Source of the DNA: Streptomyces griseocarneus
GTDB lineage: Bacteria > Actinomycetota > Actinomycetes > Streptomycetales > Streptomycetaceae
Assembly (NCBI RefSeq): GCF_014655595.1
Contig: NZ_BNBL01000010.1
Location: 62,001-126,000 of the forward strand
Direction: 5' to 3'
Length of the DNA stretch: 64,000 bases
The translations under genes were made by a program, and so were the position numbers. Below, piece by piece: positions 41,134 to 49,407 of this stretch. The notes beneath the pieces were generated by a model. The model saw only the letters and a list, made by a program, of their open reading frames with translations, did not search any database and was not told the DNA's origin. Each line of letters starts with the position of its first letter. Within the stretch, counting starts at the first letter, position 1.

Positions 41134-42150
41134 ATGAGCAACGAGACGATCGCACGCGTCACCCTCGGCAACGGAGGCCCCGGGACGGGCGTCCAGGGAC
41201 TCGGCTGCATGGGCATGAGCTTCGCCTACGGGCCCACCGACGAGACCGAGGCCCGGGCGACGCTGGAGCGGGCCCTGGAACTGGGCGTCACGCTCTTCGA
41301 CACCGCCGACATGTACGGCAACGGCGAGAACGAGAAGTTCATCGCGCCCTTCATCCGGGCCCACCGCGACGACGTGGTCCTGGCCACCAAGTTCGCCATC
41401 GACGCCAACCCCGAGAACCCCGCGGACCGGGTCGTCCGCAACGACCCGCCCTACATCCGCAAGGCCGTCGAGGCCAGCCTGAAGCGGCTGGGCGTCGAGC
41501 AGATCGACCTCTACTACATGCACCGCCGCAACCCCGACGTCCCGCTGGAGGAGTCCGTCGGCGCGATGGCGGAACTGGTGGCCCAGGGCAAGGTCAAGCA
41601 CCTGGGGCTGAGCGAGGTGACCGGCAGCGAGCTGCGCGCGGCGCACGCCGTGCACCCGATCGCCGCCGTGCAGTCGGAGTGGTCGCTCTTCAGCCGGGAC
41701 ATCGAGGAGAACGTCGTACCGACCGCCCGTGAGCTGGGCGTCGCCCTCGTGCCGTACTCGCCGCTGGGGCGCGGCTTCCTGACGGGCACGTTCACCGACG
41801 CCGCCAAGGAGCTCTCGGGCGACGACTGGCGCCGCACCCTGCCGCGCTTCACGGGTGACAACGCGGAGGCGAACGCGGCGCTGCTGGAGCCGGTGCGGGC
41901 CATCGCGCGGGCGCACGACGCCACGCTCGCCCAGGTCGCGCTGGCCTGGGTCCAGCAGCGGGCGGACGTCCACGGCCTGACGGTCGTTCCGATCCCGGGC
42001 ACGCGCAAGCGCAGCCGCCTGGAGGAGAACGTCGGGGCGACCCGCATCGAGCTGACGGCCGATGAGCTGGCGACGCTCGAGCCGGTCGCGTCGAAGGTCG
42101 CCGGGACCCGCTACCCGGACATGTCCTCCACGTCGGCGGGCCGCGAGTAG
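41134..42150 (+). CDS. Aldo/keto reductase
   Basis: A 338-residue NADPH-dependent oxidoreductase, AKR family 13-like. The catalytic tetrad can be seen: Asp and Tyr in LFDTADMYGNGENE, Lys in VVLATKFAID, and His in DLYYMHRRNPD. The C-terminal NADP-binding PIPGTRKRSRLEENV block is intact. It reduces carbonyls or xenobiotic ketones. Two starts are possible: ATG 41125, overlapping the merR stop as ATGA, and ATG 41134 with GAGGGAC before it. Either way it is coupled to merR. The shared operator suggests a regulon with the dehydrogenase at 33.1 kb. Confidence 0.92.
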   Translation: MSNETIARVTLGNGGPGTGVQGLGCMGMSFAYGPTDETEARATLERALELGVTLFDTADMYGNGENEKFIAPFIRAHRDDVVLATKFAIDANPENPADRVVRNDPPYIRKAVEASLKRLGVEQIDLYYMHRRNPDVPLEESVGAMAELVAQGKVKHLGLSEVTGSELRAAHAVHPIAAVQSEWSLFSRDIEENVVPTARELGVALVPYSPLGRGFLTGTFTDAAKELSGDDWRRTLPRFTGDNAEANAALLEPVRAIARAHDATLAQVALAWVQQRADVHGLTVVPIPGTRKRSRLEENVGATRIELTADELATLEPVASKVAGTRYPDMSSTSAGRE

Positions 42151-42171
42151 CACCCCGGGCGGGCCCCGGGC

Positions 42172-42843
42172 TCACTCACCCGGGGTCACCAGCCCCGACT
42201 CGTAGGCGAAGATGACCGCCTGGGCGCGGTCGCGCAGGCTCAGCTTGGCCAGCACCCGCCCGATGTGCGTCTTGACCGTCTGCTCCGCCAGCACCAGCTC
42301 GGCCGCGATCTCCTGGTTCGACAGGCCCCGGGCGATCAGCTCCAGGACCTCCGTCTCACGCGGCGTCAGCCCGTTGAGCCGCACCGACCGGTTCCGCCGG
42401 GGCGCCGGGCGGGCGGCGAAGTCGGCGATCAGACGGCGCGTCACCGAGGGGGCCAGCAGGGCCTCCCCGGCGGCCACGACCCGTACGGCCGAGATCAGGT
42501 CGGCGGGCGGGGCGTCCTTGAGCAGGAAGCCGGACGCGCCCGCGCGCAGCGCCTCGTAGACGTAGTCGTCGACGTCGAACGTCGTCAGCATCAGCACCTT
42601 CGGACGGTGCGTCACCCCCGGAGGAGGGTCCAGGAGCCGCCGCGCTGCCTCCAGGCCGTCCATCTCCGGCATGCGGACGTCCATCAGCACCACGTCCGGA
42701 TGGGTGCGCCGGCTCAGCTCCACGCCCTGCCGCCCGTCCGCGGCGTCGCCGACGACGTCGATGTCGCTCTGCGCGGCCAGCAGCGCGGCGAACCCGGCCC
42801 GCACCATGGCCTGGTCGTCGACGATGATCACGTTGATGGTCAT
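42172..42843 (-). CDS. NarL/LuxR-family response regulator
   Basis: A 223-residue response regulator. The receiver domain has the acidic pocket VDD (residues 8-10), phosphoacceptor Asp55 (VVLMDVRMPEMDG), Thr in LMLTTFD and Lys in GFLLKDAPP. The C-terminal LuxR helix-turn-helix reads LTPRETEVLELIARGLSNQEIAAELVLAEQTVKTH in overlapping segments. Its ATG overlaps the kinase stop (ATGA). The regulon is unknown. It converges on the aldo/keto reductase. Confidence 0.93.
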   Translation of the reverse strand: MTINVIIVDDQAMVRAGFAALLAAQSDIDVVGDAADGRQGVELSRRTHPDVVLMDVRMPEMDGLEAARRLLDPPPGVTHRPKVLMLTTFDVDDYVYEALRAGASGFLLKDAPPADLISAVRVVAAGEALLAPSVTRRLIADFAARPAPRRNRSVRLNGLTPRETEVLELIARGLSNQEIAAELVLAEQTVKTHIGRVLAKLSLRDRAQAVIFAYESGLVTPGE

Positions 42844-44129
42844 GCGGGGGAGGATTCCTCTTCTGTGGTGAACGGGAGCCGGGCCGCCACCCGGAAGCCG
42901 CCGTCGGGCAGCGGACCGGTGTCGAGCGTGCCGCCGACCAGCCGGACCCGCTCCCGCATGCCGACCAGGCCGTGGCCCGTGCCGCTGGTCTCCAGCGGCG
43001 CGGCGCCCGGCTCGGCCGTGGCGGCGTTGACGACCAGGAGCGTAAGGCTCCGGCGGTCCTCGCCGAGGGAGACCGACACCCGGGTGGCCGCGCCCGGGGC
43101 GTGCCGGACGACGTTGGCCAGGGCCTCCTGGGCGATGCGGTAGGCGGACAGGTCCACGGCCTGCGGCAGCGCGGCGGGCACCGGCTCCGGCATCGACAGC
43201 TCCACCGGCACCCCGGCCCGTACCGTCGCCTCCACCAGCTGCGGGATCCGCTCGACGCCCGGCTGCGGCGCCCGCTCGGGCCCGCCGGCCGGGCCGGTGC
43301 CGTCCTCGCTGCGCAGCACGCCCAGCAGGCGGCGCATCTCGGTCAGCGACTCCCGCGCGGTGGCGGCGATCGTGGTGAACTCCTCGCGGGCCGCGTCCGG
43401 GAGGTCCGTGATGCGGTACGGGGCGCTGTCGGCCTGCACGGTGATGACGGACATGTGGTGGGCGACCACGTCGTGCAGCTCGCGGGCGATGCGGGCGCGC
43501 TCCTCCAGCAGGGTGCGGCGGGAGCGTTCGGCCTCGCTGATGGTCTCCTGCTCGGCCAGCGCCCGCCGGGCCAGGCCGCGTTCGCGCAGCAGCGAGGTCA
43601 CCACGAGCAGGATGCCGCCGAGGATGACGGGCAGCGGCCAGGAGCCGTTGCTGCGGCCGGGGTCGAGGCTGTCGAAGAGGATGCCGGCCGCCCCGGTCAG
43701 CGCCCAGACCGCGACCAGGACGCGGGGCCGCTCGCGCAGGCCGAGGGCCAGCATGAGCAGCAGCATGCCGACGATGCCCGCGGGTGTCCACGGCCAGGCC
43801 CAGCCCTTGGCCGCCGGCACGGTGATCAGGGCCGCCGCGCCCGCCACATGACCGGTGAAGGCCACCGCCCAGGCCGCCAGCGGGCGGCGCACGGCGAGCA
43901 GCAGCGGCGCGGTCTGCACGAGGCAGAGCAGGAGCGCGAGATCGGAGTTCAGCCCGTACTCGTCGCCCAGCACCATGGTGCCGGACGGCAGGAGGATGGC
44001 GATGAACAGCGCCGCGACGAGGTACGGCAGGCGGCGCACGAAGCGGCTGCGGGCGTGGCCGAGGAGGGGCTCGGGCCGCGCGGCGGGGGCGAGCGCGGCG
44101 CGTGCACGGCGGAGCGGTGAGGAAGGCAT
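42840..44129 (-). CDS. Two-component sensor histidine kinase (HisKA_3 type)
   Basis: A 429-residue kinase. An N-terminal membrane domain of about five or six helices has short loops. The dimerisation/phosphoacceptor motif is RARIARELHDVVAHHMSVI (His219). The ATP-binding domain has YRIAQEALANVVRHA (N box) and GTGHGLVGMRERVRLVGG (G box). With little extracellular sequence it probably senses a membrane or intracellular signal. The ATG at 44129 precedes a basic segment before the first helix. It is translationally coupled to the response regulator. Confidence 0.93.
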   Translation of the reverse strand: MPSSPLRRARAALAPAARPEPLLGHARSRFVRRLPYLVAALFIAILLPSGTMVLGDEYGLNSDLALLLCLVQTAPLLLAVRRPLAAWAVAFTGHVAGAAALITVPAAKGWAWPWTPAGIVGMLLLMLALGLRERPRVLVAVWALTGAAGILFDSLDPGRSNGSWPLPVILGGILLVVTSLLRERGLARRALAEQETISEAERSRRTLLEERARIARELHDVVAHHMSVITVQADSAPYRITDLPDAAREEFTTIAATARESLTEMRRLLGVLRSEDGTGPAGGPERAPQPGVERIPQLVEATVRAGVPVELSMPEPVPAALPQAVDLSAYRIAQEALANVVRHAPGAATRVSVSLGEDRRSLTLLVVNAATAEPGAAPLETSGTGHGLVGMRERVRLVGGTLDTGPLPDGGFRVAARLPFTTEEESSPA

Positions 44130-44217
44130 GACGTGCTCAGCGTAGGGGGGACGACCAGGGAAGACGTCACCCTGGAGTGCCGCCCCGGATGTCATACCCC
44201 GGTATCACCCCGGGGTT

Positions 44218-45087
44218 TCACAGCTCCGCCAGCAGCTCGGCCTTCTTCGCGCTGAACTCGTCGTCCGTCAGCAGGCCCGCGTCGTGCAGCTCCCCGAGGT
44301 GGCGGATGCGCTCGGCGATGCCGCCGGGGTCGGGCCGGGCGGCGGGCACCGCGCCGGAGGGCGGCACGGGCGTCCTGGTCCGTACGGCCGCCAGCACCGC
44401 GGCCGCGAAGGGCAGCGACTCGTGGAGGAGGCCGTAGCCCCGGCCGAAGACCACGGCCGCCGGGTCCTGGTCCGCGGCGCCCTGCCGGGGGCCGTCCGCG
44501 CCGCGCCGCAGCAGCCGCAGGTGTCCGCCGAGGGCCTCGGGGGAGCGCCAGTGGACCCCGGTCAGCTCCTCGACGGCGAACCGCTGGTCGCCCGCCTTCC
44601 ACTTGGCGGAGGAGGCGCCGCTCCAGAACCAGCGGAAGGAGACGGCGCGGCCGTCGAAGGACGCCTTGCCGTCGTAGGCCTTGAAGGACAGCGGTGGCAC
44701 CGGAGGTGCCACCAGATGGCGCTCGGCCGGCTCGTCCGCGTCCGGGCCGAGCTCGGCCCGTATCCGCTCGGCGTAGTACTCCGCGAGCAGCTCGTGCTCG
44801 GCGGGGAGCACCAGGCGGTAGGGGTCGCAGCCCTCCTTGAGCTGGCCGTCCGCCGCGTCGGCCAGCGGGTCGGCGCCGGGTCTGGGCACGGCGCGCAGCA
44901 CCACCGTCCCGTGCCTTCCCGGGGCCTGCTCGACGCCCGCGAGCGCCTCGTAGGGGATGCGCCGCTCGCCGAGCGCCTGGAGCAGCTTCGGTGTGCGGAT
45001 CCCCCGTTCGAAGCGGATGAGCACGGAGTCGGTGTCGAACTCCCAGACGGTGTGGAAACCGGCCAGCACATCACCCATGCCGCTCAT
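44218..45087 (-). CDS. DUF4429 and SHOCT-domain protein
   Basis: A 289-residue protein with an N-terminal DUF4429 domain (GDVLAGFHTVWEFDTDSVLIRFERG, then RTPKLLQALGERRIPYEALAGVE), a second DUF4429-like half (LSFKAYDGKASFDGRAVSFRWFWSG) and a C-terminal short SHOCT motif (ERIRHLGELHDAGLLTDDEFSAKKAELLAEL in two pieces). The domains are PH-like and probably mediate oligomerisation or membrane association. The function is unknown. ATG 45087 is chosen; ATG 45078 is also possible. Confidence 0.83.
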   Translation of the reverse strand: MSGMGDVLAGFHTVWEFDTDSVLIRFERGIRTPKLLQALGERRIPYEALAGVEQAPGRHGTVVLRAVPRPGADPLADAADGQLKEGCDPYRLVLPAEHELLAEYYAERIRAELGPDADEPAERHLVAPPVPPLSFKAYDGKASFDGRAVSFRWFWSGASSAKWKAGDQRFAVEELTGVHWRSPEALGGHLRLLRRGADGPRQGAADQDPAAVVFGRGYGLLHESLPFAAAVLAAVRTRTPVPPSGAVPAARPDPGGIAERIRHLGELHDAGLLTDDEFSAKKAELLAEL

Positions 45088-45134
45088 CGTATGCGGCGCC
45101 CGTCCGCCCGTCCCCCCTCGCGACGCTACGCGCG

Positions 45135-46379
45135 TCATGCGGCAGGGACGACCCGTCCCTGGTCCAGACCGGTGGTGCAGTCACTGGAGTCACCCGCGCA
45201 CCGGACGGAGCCGGCAGCTCCGACTCCGATGCCGGCGAAGTTGGCGAGGCTGGTGGTGCCGGGCTCGAAGTATCCGGTGTGGCCGCGGGCCCCGGAGGCC
45301 GACAGCCTGCGCGCCCCGAAGGCCCCGGAGACCGGGTCGGCGCCGTGCCCCAGGCCGCCGACCTCCATGTGGGGCACGTCCTGAATCCAGTCGTCCGGGT
45401 CGCGCATCGCCCAGATCCGGGCGCTGGTGCCCAGGTCGGAGACGCGCTCGGCACGCATGCCGGGGCTGCCCGCCACCGCCACGTCGCTGACGCGGGCGGG
45501 CAGCTCGCGGGCGGCGACCCCGCACACCACCGAGCCGTAGCTGTGGCAGAACAGCGAGACCTCGGAGTCGCCGGGCAGCGTGCGCACCAGCTTGCGCAGC
45601 CGCAGCGCGCCCTCGGCGGCGAGCTTGCCGGTCGCGGCGTCCATGCCGACGCCGACGGGGGAGGTGTAGTCGGCCCAGGCGATGACGGCCGTCCTGGTGC
45701 CGGGGCTCGCCTTCCCCTCGGCGGCGTAGAGGGACCGGGCCATGCCCACGGGGGCGCTGTAGGCGCGCTGGGACTTCTCGAACGTGAGGACGTTGGTGTC
45801 GACGCCCGGGACGACCACCGAGACGCGCTCGGCGCGGTCGAGGTCGCCGAAGACCTCCGCGACGCGCCCGGCGCCGCTCGCGTCGAAGGCGAGGACCTGG
45901 CGCCCGTCGGCGAGCAGCGACTCGAAGCGGTGCATCCGCCGGGCCGCCTCGTAGCGGCCGGCGGGGGTGAGGGCGCTGTCGTGGGTGCGGCGCTCCTCGG
46001 TCGTACGGGCCTTGGCGAGCGCGATCCGGTTGGCGCGGTAGCGCAGCTTCACGGGGGCGCCGCCGAGGTTGCCCACGACGAGGGGATAGCGCTCGGCGAG
46101 GTGCTCGCGCTGGCCGCCGGTGAGCGAGCCGAAGAAGCGGGAGAGGGTGGTGGCGTCCGCTCCGAGGGAGGGGAGCGGCCGGCCGCCTATGGAGCCGTGC
46201 AGCCATTCCCGGGCCGCCGCCGCTCTCGGGTCCGCGGCCGCCTTGTGGCTTCTCACGGCGGTCCAGCCGGTCGTGGCGAGCATGACGAACACCACGGCCA
46301 GCGCGAGGAGTGCGCGCCAGACCGTGGTCGCGTTCGTCCAGGGAATGGAGGGGGAGTCGAGCTCCGGGAAAGCAGTCAC
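45135..46379 (-). CDS. DUF1023 alpha/beta hydrolase
   Basis: A 414-residue protein. It has an N-terminal transmembrane anchor (TVWRALLALAVVFVMLATTGW), a helical region (GRPLPSLGADATTLSRFFGSL) and an alpha/beta hydrolase domain of the actinobacterial DUF1023 family. The nucleophile Ser is in LFCHSYGSVVCG, the acid is in the DPDDWIQDVPH area and the His is near RGHTGYFEPG. It is likely a surface-exposed esterase or peptidase-like enzyme of unknown substrate. Confidence 0.85.
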   Translation of the reverse strand: MTAFPELDSPSIPWTNATTVWRALLALAVVFVMLATTGWTAVRSHKAAADPRAAAAREWLHGSIGGRPLPSLGADATTLSRFFGSLTGGQREHLAERYPLVVGNLGGAPVKLRYRANRIALAKARTTEERRTHDSALTPAGRYEAARRMHRFESLLADGRQVLAFDASGAGRVAEVFGDLDRAERVSVVVPGVDTNVLTFEKSQRAYSAPVGMARSLYAAEGKASPGTRTAVIAWADYTSPVGVGMDAATGKLAAEGALRLRKLVRTLPGDSEVSLFCHSYGSVVCGVAARELPARVSDVAVAGSPGMRAERVSDLGTSARIWAMRDPDDWIQDVPHMEVGGLGHGADPVSGAFGARRLSASGARGHTGYFEPGTTSLANFAGIGVGAAGSVRCAGDSSDCTTGLDQGRVVPAA

Positions 46380-46478
46380 CGCGAACCACAGTAGGAGAAT
46401 TCCGCTTGCGTCCGGGAAGTCGGTGAGCTATCTCACGTTTGGATCACCGGTAATTGGGCGCAGTCGTACGCCTTCCGA

Positions 46479-47117
46479 TCAAGAACGCCAGTTTTCCGCC
46501 AAGGCCGGGCCGATCTGGTCCAGATAGGCGGCCGTGGTGCCGCGCAGCTCGGAGAAGTCGCCCCCCGCGGCATCGGCCCACAGTTTGCTCGTCTCCCGCA
46601 TCACCCCGCTGAACGCGGCGACCAGGATGCGCGGGCGCGGATCCTGCGGGGGCAGGCCCTCCCGGCGGGCGATCTCCGCCGCCAGCCGGTCCTCCAGCTC
46701 GGCGAGCCGGCGCAGATGGGCGGCCAGCAGCTGCGGCGTCTCCTGGATCATCCCGTACGTGCGCACGTGCAGCTCCAGCGGCACGACGGCCTCGATGGCC
46801 TCCTCGATGCCGTCCCAGGAGGCGAGCACGGCGGTGCGCAGCGCGGTGAGCGGCGACTCGGCGGCGGGGCGCTCGAGGAAGGCGGCGAAGAAGCGCGACT
46901 CCGCCATCAGCTGGACGGAGAGGGCGACCTCTTCCTTGTTGGTGAAGTAGCGGAAGAAGGTGCGCTGCGAGACGTCCGCGGCGGCGGCGATCTCGTCGAC
47001 GGTCGTGCCCTCGTAGCCCTTGAGGGAGAACAGCTCCAGGGCCGACCGGATGAGCGCGTCCCGGGTCCGCCGCTTCTTGCGCTCACGCAGCCCGGGGGCA
47101 TCCTCGATCGCGTGCAT
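46479..47117 (-). CDS. TetR/AcrR-family transcriptional regulator
   Basis: A 212-residue repressor. The N-terminal helix-turn-helix reads LIRSALELFSLKGYEGTT, VDEIAAAADVSQRTFFRYF, TNKEEV, which is canonical TetR. The C-terminal ligand domain is helical. It is divergent from an EmrB-type exporter 113 bp away, so it almost certainly represses the exporter and itself, with derepression by an exported compound. A TTGA-N9-TCAA inverted repeat at 47185-47201 is a possible operator half-site arrangement. Confidence 0.92.
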   Translation of the reverse strand: MHAIEDAPGLRERKKRRTRDALIRSALELFSLKGYEGTTVDEIAAAADVSQRTFFRYFTNKEEVALSVQLMAESRFFAAFLERPAAESPLTALRTAVLASWDGIEEAIEAVVPLELHVRTYGMIQETPQLLAAHLRRLAELEDRLAAEIARREGLPPQDPRPRILVAAFSGVMRETSKLWADAAGGDFSELRGTTAAYLDQIGPALAENWRS

Positions 47118-47230
47118 GATCGCCTCTTCTCGCTGTGTTTCCGCTGCTCAGGATAGCTGTGGCCGAACTGACAGATCGTGACGGTTGAAATCGATGGTCA
47201 AGTGGCAGTGGCTGACATAATCTCGTCGGC

Positions 47231-48823
47231 ATGACTCGGACCACCGTCGCCGAGGCGACGCCGGACCTCGGGCCCAGCGGCAAAGGGCTGCGGGGCCACC
47301 CCTGGCTGACCCTCATATCCGTCGCGATCGGCGTGATGATGGTCGCGCTGGACGGCACGATCGTCGCCATCGCCAATCCCGCCATCCAGAAGGACCTGGG
47401 CGCCTCGCTCGCCGACGTCCAGTGGATCACCAACGCCTATCTCCTCGCCCTCGCCGTCGCCCTGATCACCGCCGGCAAGCTCGGTGACCGCTTCGGCCAC
47501 CGCCTGATCTTCCTCATCGGTACCACCGGATTCGCCCTGTCCTCCGGACTCATCGCCCTGTCCGGCAGCGTGTCGGCGGTCGTTGCCTTCCGCGTGCTGC
47601 AGGGCCTGTGCGGCGCGCTGCTGATGCCGGCCGCGCTCGCGCTGCTGCGCGCCACCTTCCCGGCCGAGCGGCTCAACATGGCCATCGGCCTGTGGGGCAT
47701 GGTCATCGGCGCCTCCACGGCCGGCGGCCCGATCGTCGGCGGCCTGCTCGTCGAACACGTCAACTGGCAGTCGGTCTTCTTCATCAACGTGCCGGTCGGC
47801 GCCGCCGCGCTCGCCCTCGGCGCGGTCATCCTCAAGGAGAACCGCGCCGCGCGGTCGCCCAAGTCCTTCGACGTCCTGGGCATCCTGCTGCTGTCCGGCG
47901 CGATGTTCTGCCTGATCTGGGCACTGATCAAGGCCACCGACTGGTCGTGGGGGGATACCCGGACGCTCGGCTTCCTCGGCGTCTCCCTGGTCTGCTTCGT
48001 CCTCTTCACCATCTGGGAGCTCAGGTCGCGCGAACCGCTCCTGCCGCTCGGCCTCTTCCGGTCCGTGCCCCTGTCCGCCGGCACGGTCCTGATGCTGCTG
48101 ATGGCGTTCGCCTTCATGGGCGGCGTCTTCTTCGTCACCTTCTATCTCCAGAACGTGCACGGCATGACCCCGGTCGACAGCGGCCTGCACCTGCTGCCGC
48201 TCACCGGAATGATGATCGTGGCCGCGCCCGCGGCGGGCGCCGTCATCACCAAGGCCGGACCGCGCATCCCGCTGGTCGTCGGCATGCTCTGCACCGCCGT
48301 GGCCTGCTTCGGGATGTCCACGCTCGAGCCCGGCACCGGCACGGCCACGATGTCCGTGTGGTTCGCGCTGCTCGGCCTCGGCCTGTCCCCGGTCATGGTC
48401 GGGGCCACGGACGTCATCGTCGGCAACGCCCCGCTGGAGCACGCCGGCGTGGCCGGCGGCCTCCAGCAGGCCGCCATGCAGGTCGGCGGCTCGCTCGGCA
48501 CGGCCGTGCTGGGCGCCGTCGTCGCCACCCGGGTGGACCGCCTGCTGCCGGAGAAGTGGGCGGACGCCGGGCTGCCGCCGGCCACGCCCGAGCAGCTGTC
48601 CCGGGCCGCCGACGCCGTCCAGGTCGGCGTGGCGCCGGTGCCGCCGGGCACGCCGCCGGAGGCCGCGGCGCGGATTTCGGCCGCCGCGCATGACACTTTC
48701 GTGGCAGGAATGAACGTTGCCTTCACCGTCGCAGGTTGCGTGGCGGTGTTCGCGGCGCTCGTCGCGTTCCTCACCAAGCGGGGCGAGAACGCGGAAGCCG
48801 CGTCCGGCGCGGCGCACATCTGA
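47231..48823 (+). CDS. MFS multidrug exporter, DHA2 (EmrB/QacA) family
   Basis: A 530-residue proton-driven exporter with 14 predicted helices. Motif D1 (MMVALDGTIVAIANPAI) in helix 1, motif A (AGKLGDRFGHRLIFLIG) in the 2-3 loop, motif B around VAFRVLQGLCGALLMPAALALL, and motif C (GMVIGASTAGGPIVGG) are visible. A C-terminal loop of about 70 residues lies before the last helix. The substrate is unknown; actinobacterial homologues export antibiotics or dyes. Regulated by the divergent TetR gene. Confidence 0.93.
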   Translation: MTRTTVAEATPDLGPSGKGLRGHPWLTLISVAIGVMMVALDGTIVAIANPAIQKDLGASLADVQWITNAYLLALAVALITAGKLGDRFGHRLIFLIGTTGFALSSGLIALSGSVSAVVAFRVLQGLCGALLMPAALALLRATFPAERLNMAIGLWGMVIGASTAGGPIVGGLLVEHVNWQSVFFINVPVGAAALALGAVILKENRAARSPKSFDVLGILLLSGAMFCLIWALIKATDWSWGDTRTLGFLGVSLVCFVLFTIWELRSREPLLPLGLFRSVPLSAGTVLMLLMAFAFMGGVFFVTFYLQNVHGMTPVDSGLHLLPLTGMMIVAAPAAGAVITKAGPRIPLVVGMLCTAVACFGMSTLEPGTGTATMSVWFALLGLGLSPVMVGATDVIVGNAPLEHAGVAGGLQQAAMQVGGSLGTAVLGAVVATRVDRLLPEKWADAGLPPATPEQLSRAADAVQVGVAPVPPGTPPEAAARISAAAHDTFVAGMNVAFTVAGCVAVFAALVAFLTKRGENAEAASGAAHI

Positions 48824-48987
48824 GGCCGTACGGCGGGGGCGGTACCTCGGTACCACCCCTGCCGCCGGTCGTCTTCCCCTATCAGGGCATGGCCTGCCCG
48901 GCGCTCTTGGCAGCGGTGATCACCGCTCGGAAGACTCCTTCGCGTTCGGACACCGCGTTCGGACAACTGACAGGGGGAGGAACCCTT

Positions 48988-49353
48988 ATGCGTACGCGCA
49001 TCCGCTTCGTGGCCCTGACCGTCGTCGCCGCCGCGCTCGGCCTGGCGGCGGCACCGGCCGCGAGCGCGAAGCCGGGCGGAACGTGCAGTGCCGGGCAGCT
49101 GTGCCTCTGGCCGAAGACGGAATTCCGGGGGCAGCGCCATGCCAGTGAGCTGGCCGGGATCGACATCGAGAGCTGTGTGGCGCTGCCGGCTGGGGTGACG
49201 GCGGCGTCGCTGGTCAACCGGACGGGGCGCCCTGTTACGACGTATCAGAGCGCGACGTGTGGTGAGACGGGGGAGTTCGATACGTATCCGTCGGGGAGCT
49301 GGGTGCCGGAGTCTCCGTACGTCGTGCGGGCGTACAAGGTGTGGGAGCGCTGA
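48988..49353 (+). CDS. Secreted peptidase-inhibitor I36-family protein
   Basis: A 121-residue exported protein. The signal peptide MRTRIRFVALTVVAAALGLAA ends near ASA. The mature part has the beta-gamma-crystallin-like I36 pattern: four cysteines (CSAGQLCLWPKTEFRGQ, ESCVAL, TCGETG) and conserved Trp/Tyr. The prototype is the Streptomyces metalloproteinase inhibitor SMPI, though most members are uncharacterised. ATG 48988 has GGGGGAGGAACCCTT upstream. It is followed at once by a strong terminator. Confidence 0.85.
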   Translation: MRTRIRFVALTVVAAALGLAAAPAASAKPGGTCSAGQLCLWPKTEFRGQRHASELAGIDIESCVALPAGVTAASLVNRTGRPVTTYQSATCGETGEFDTYPSGSWVPESPYVVRAYKVWER

Positions 49354-49401
49354 AAAAACCCTGCCCCCGACCGGCGAGGCCGGTCGGGGGCAGGGTTTTT
49401 T
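49353..49401. terminator. Perfect bidirectional terminator between the I36 and aceE genes
   Basis: A 23-bp perfect inverted repeat (49353-49375 with 49379-49401, loop GAG). It begins AAAAAACCCTGCCCCCG and ends CGGGGGCAGGGTTTTTT, giving an A-tract/stem/T-tract usable from both directions. It overlaps the stop codon of the I36 gene. Confidence 0.95.
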
Positions 49402-49407
49402 ATGAGG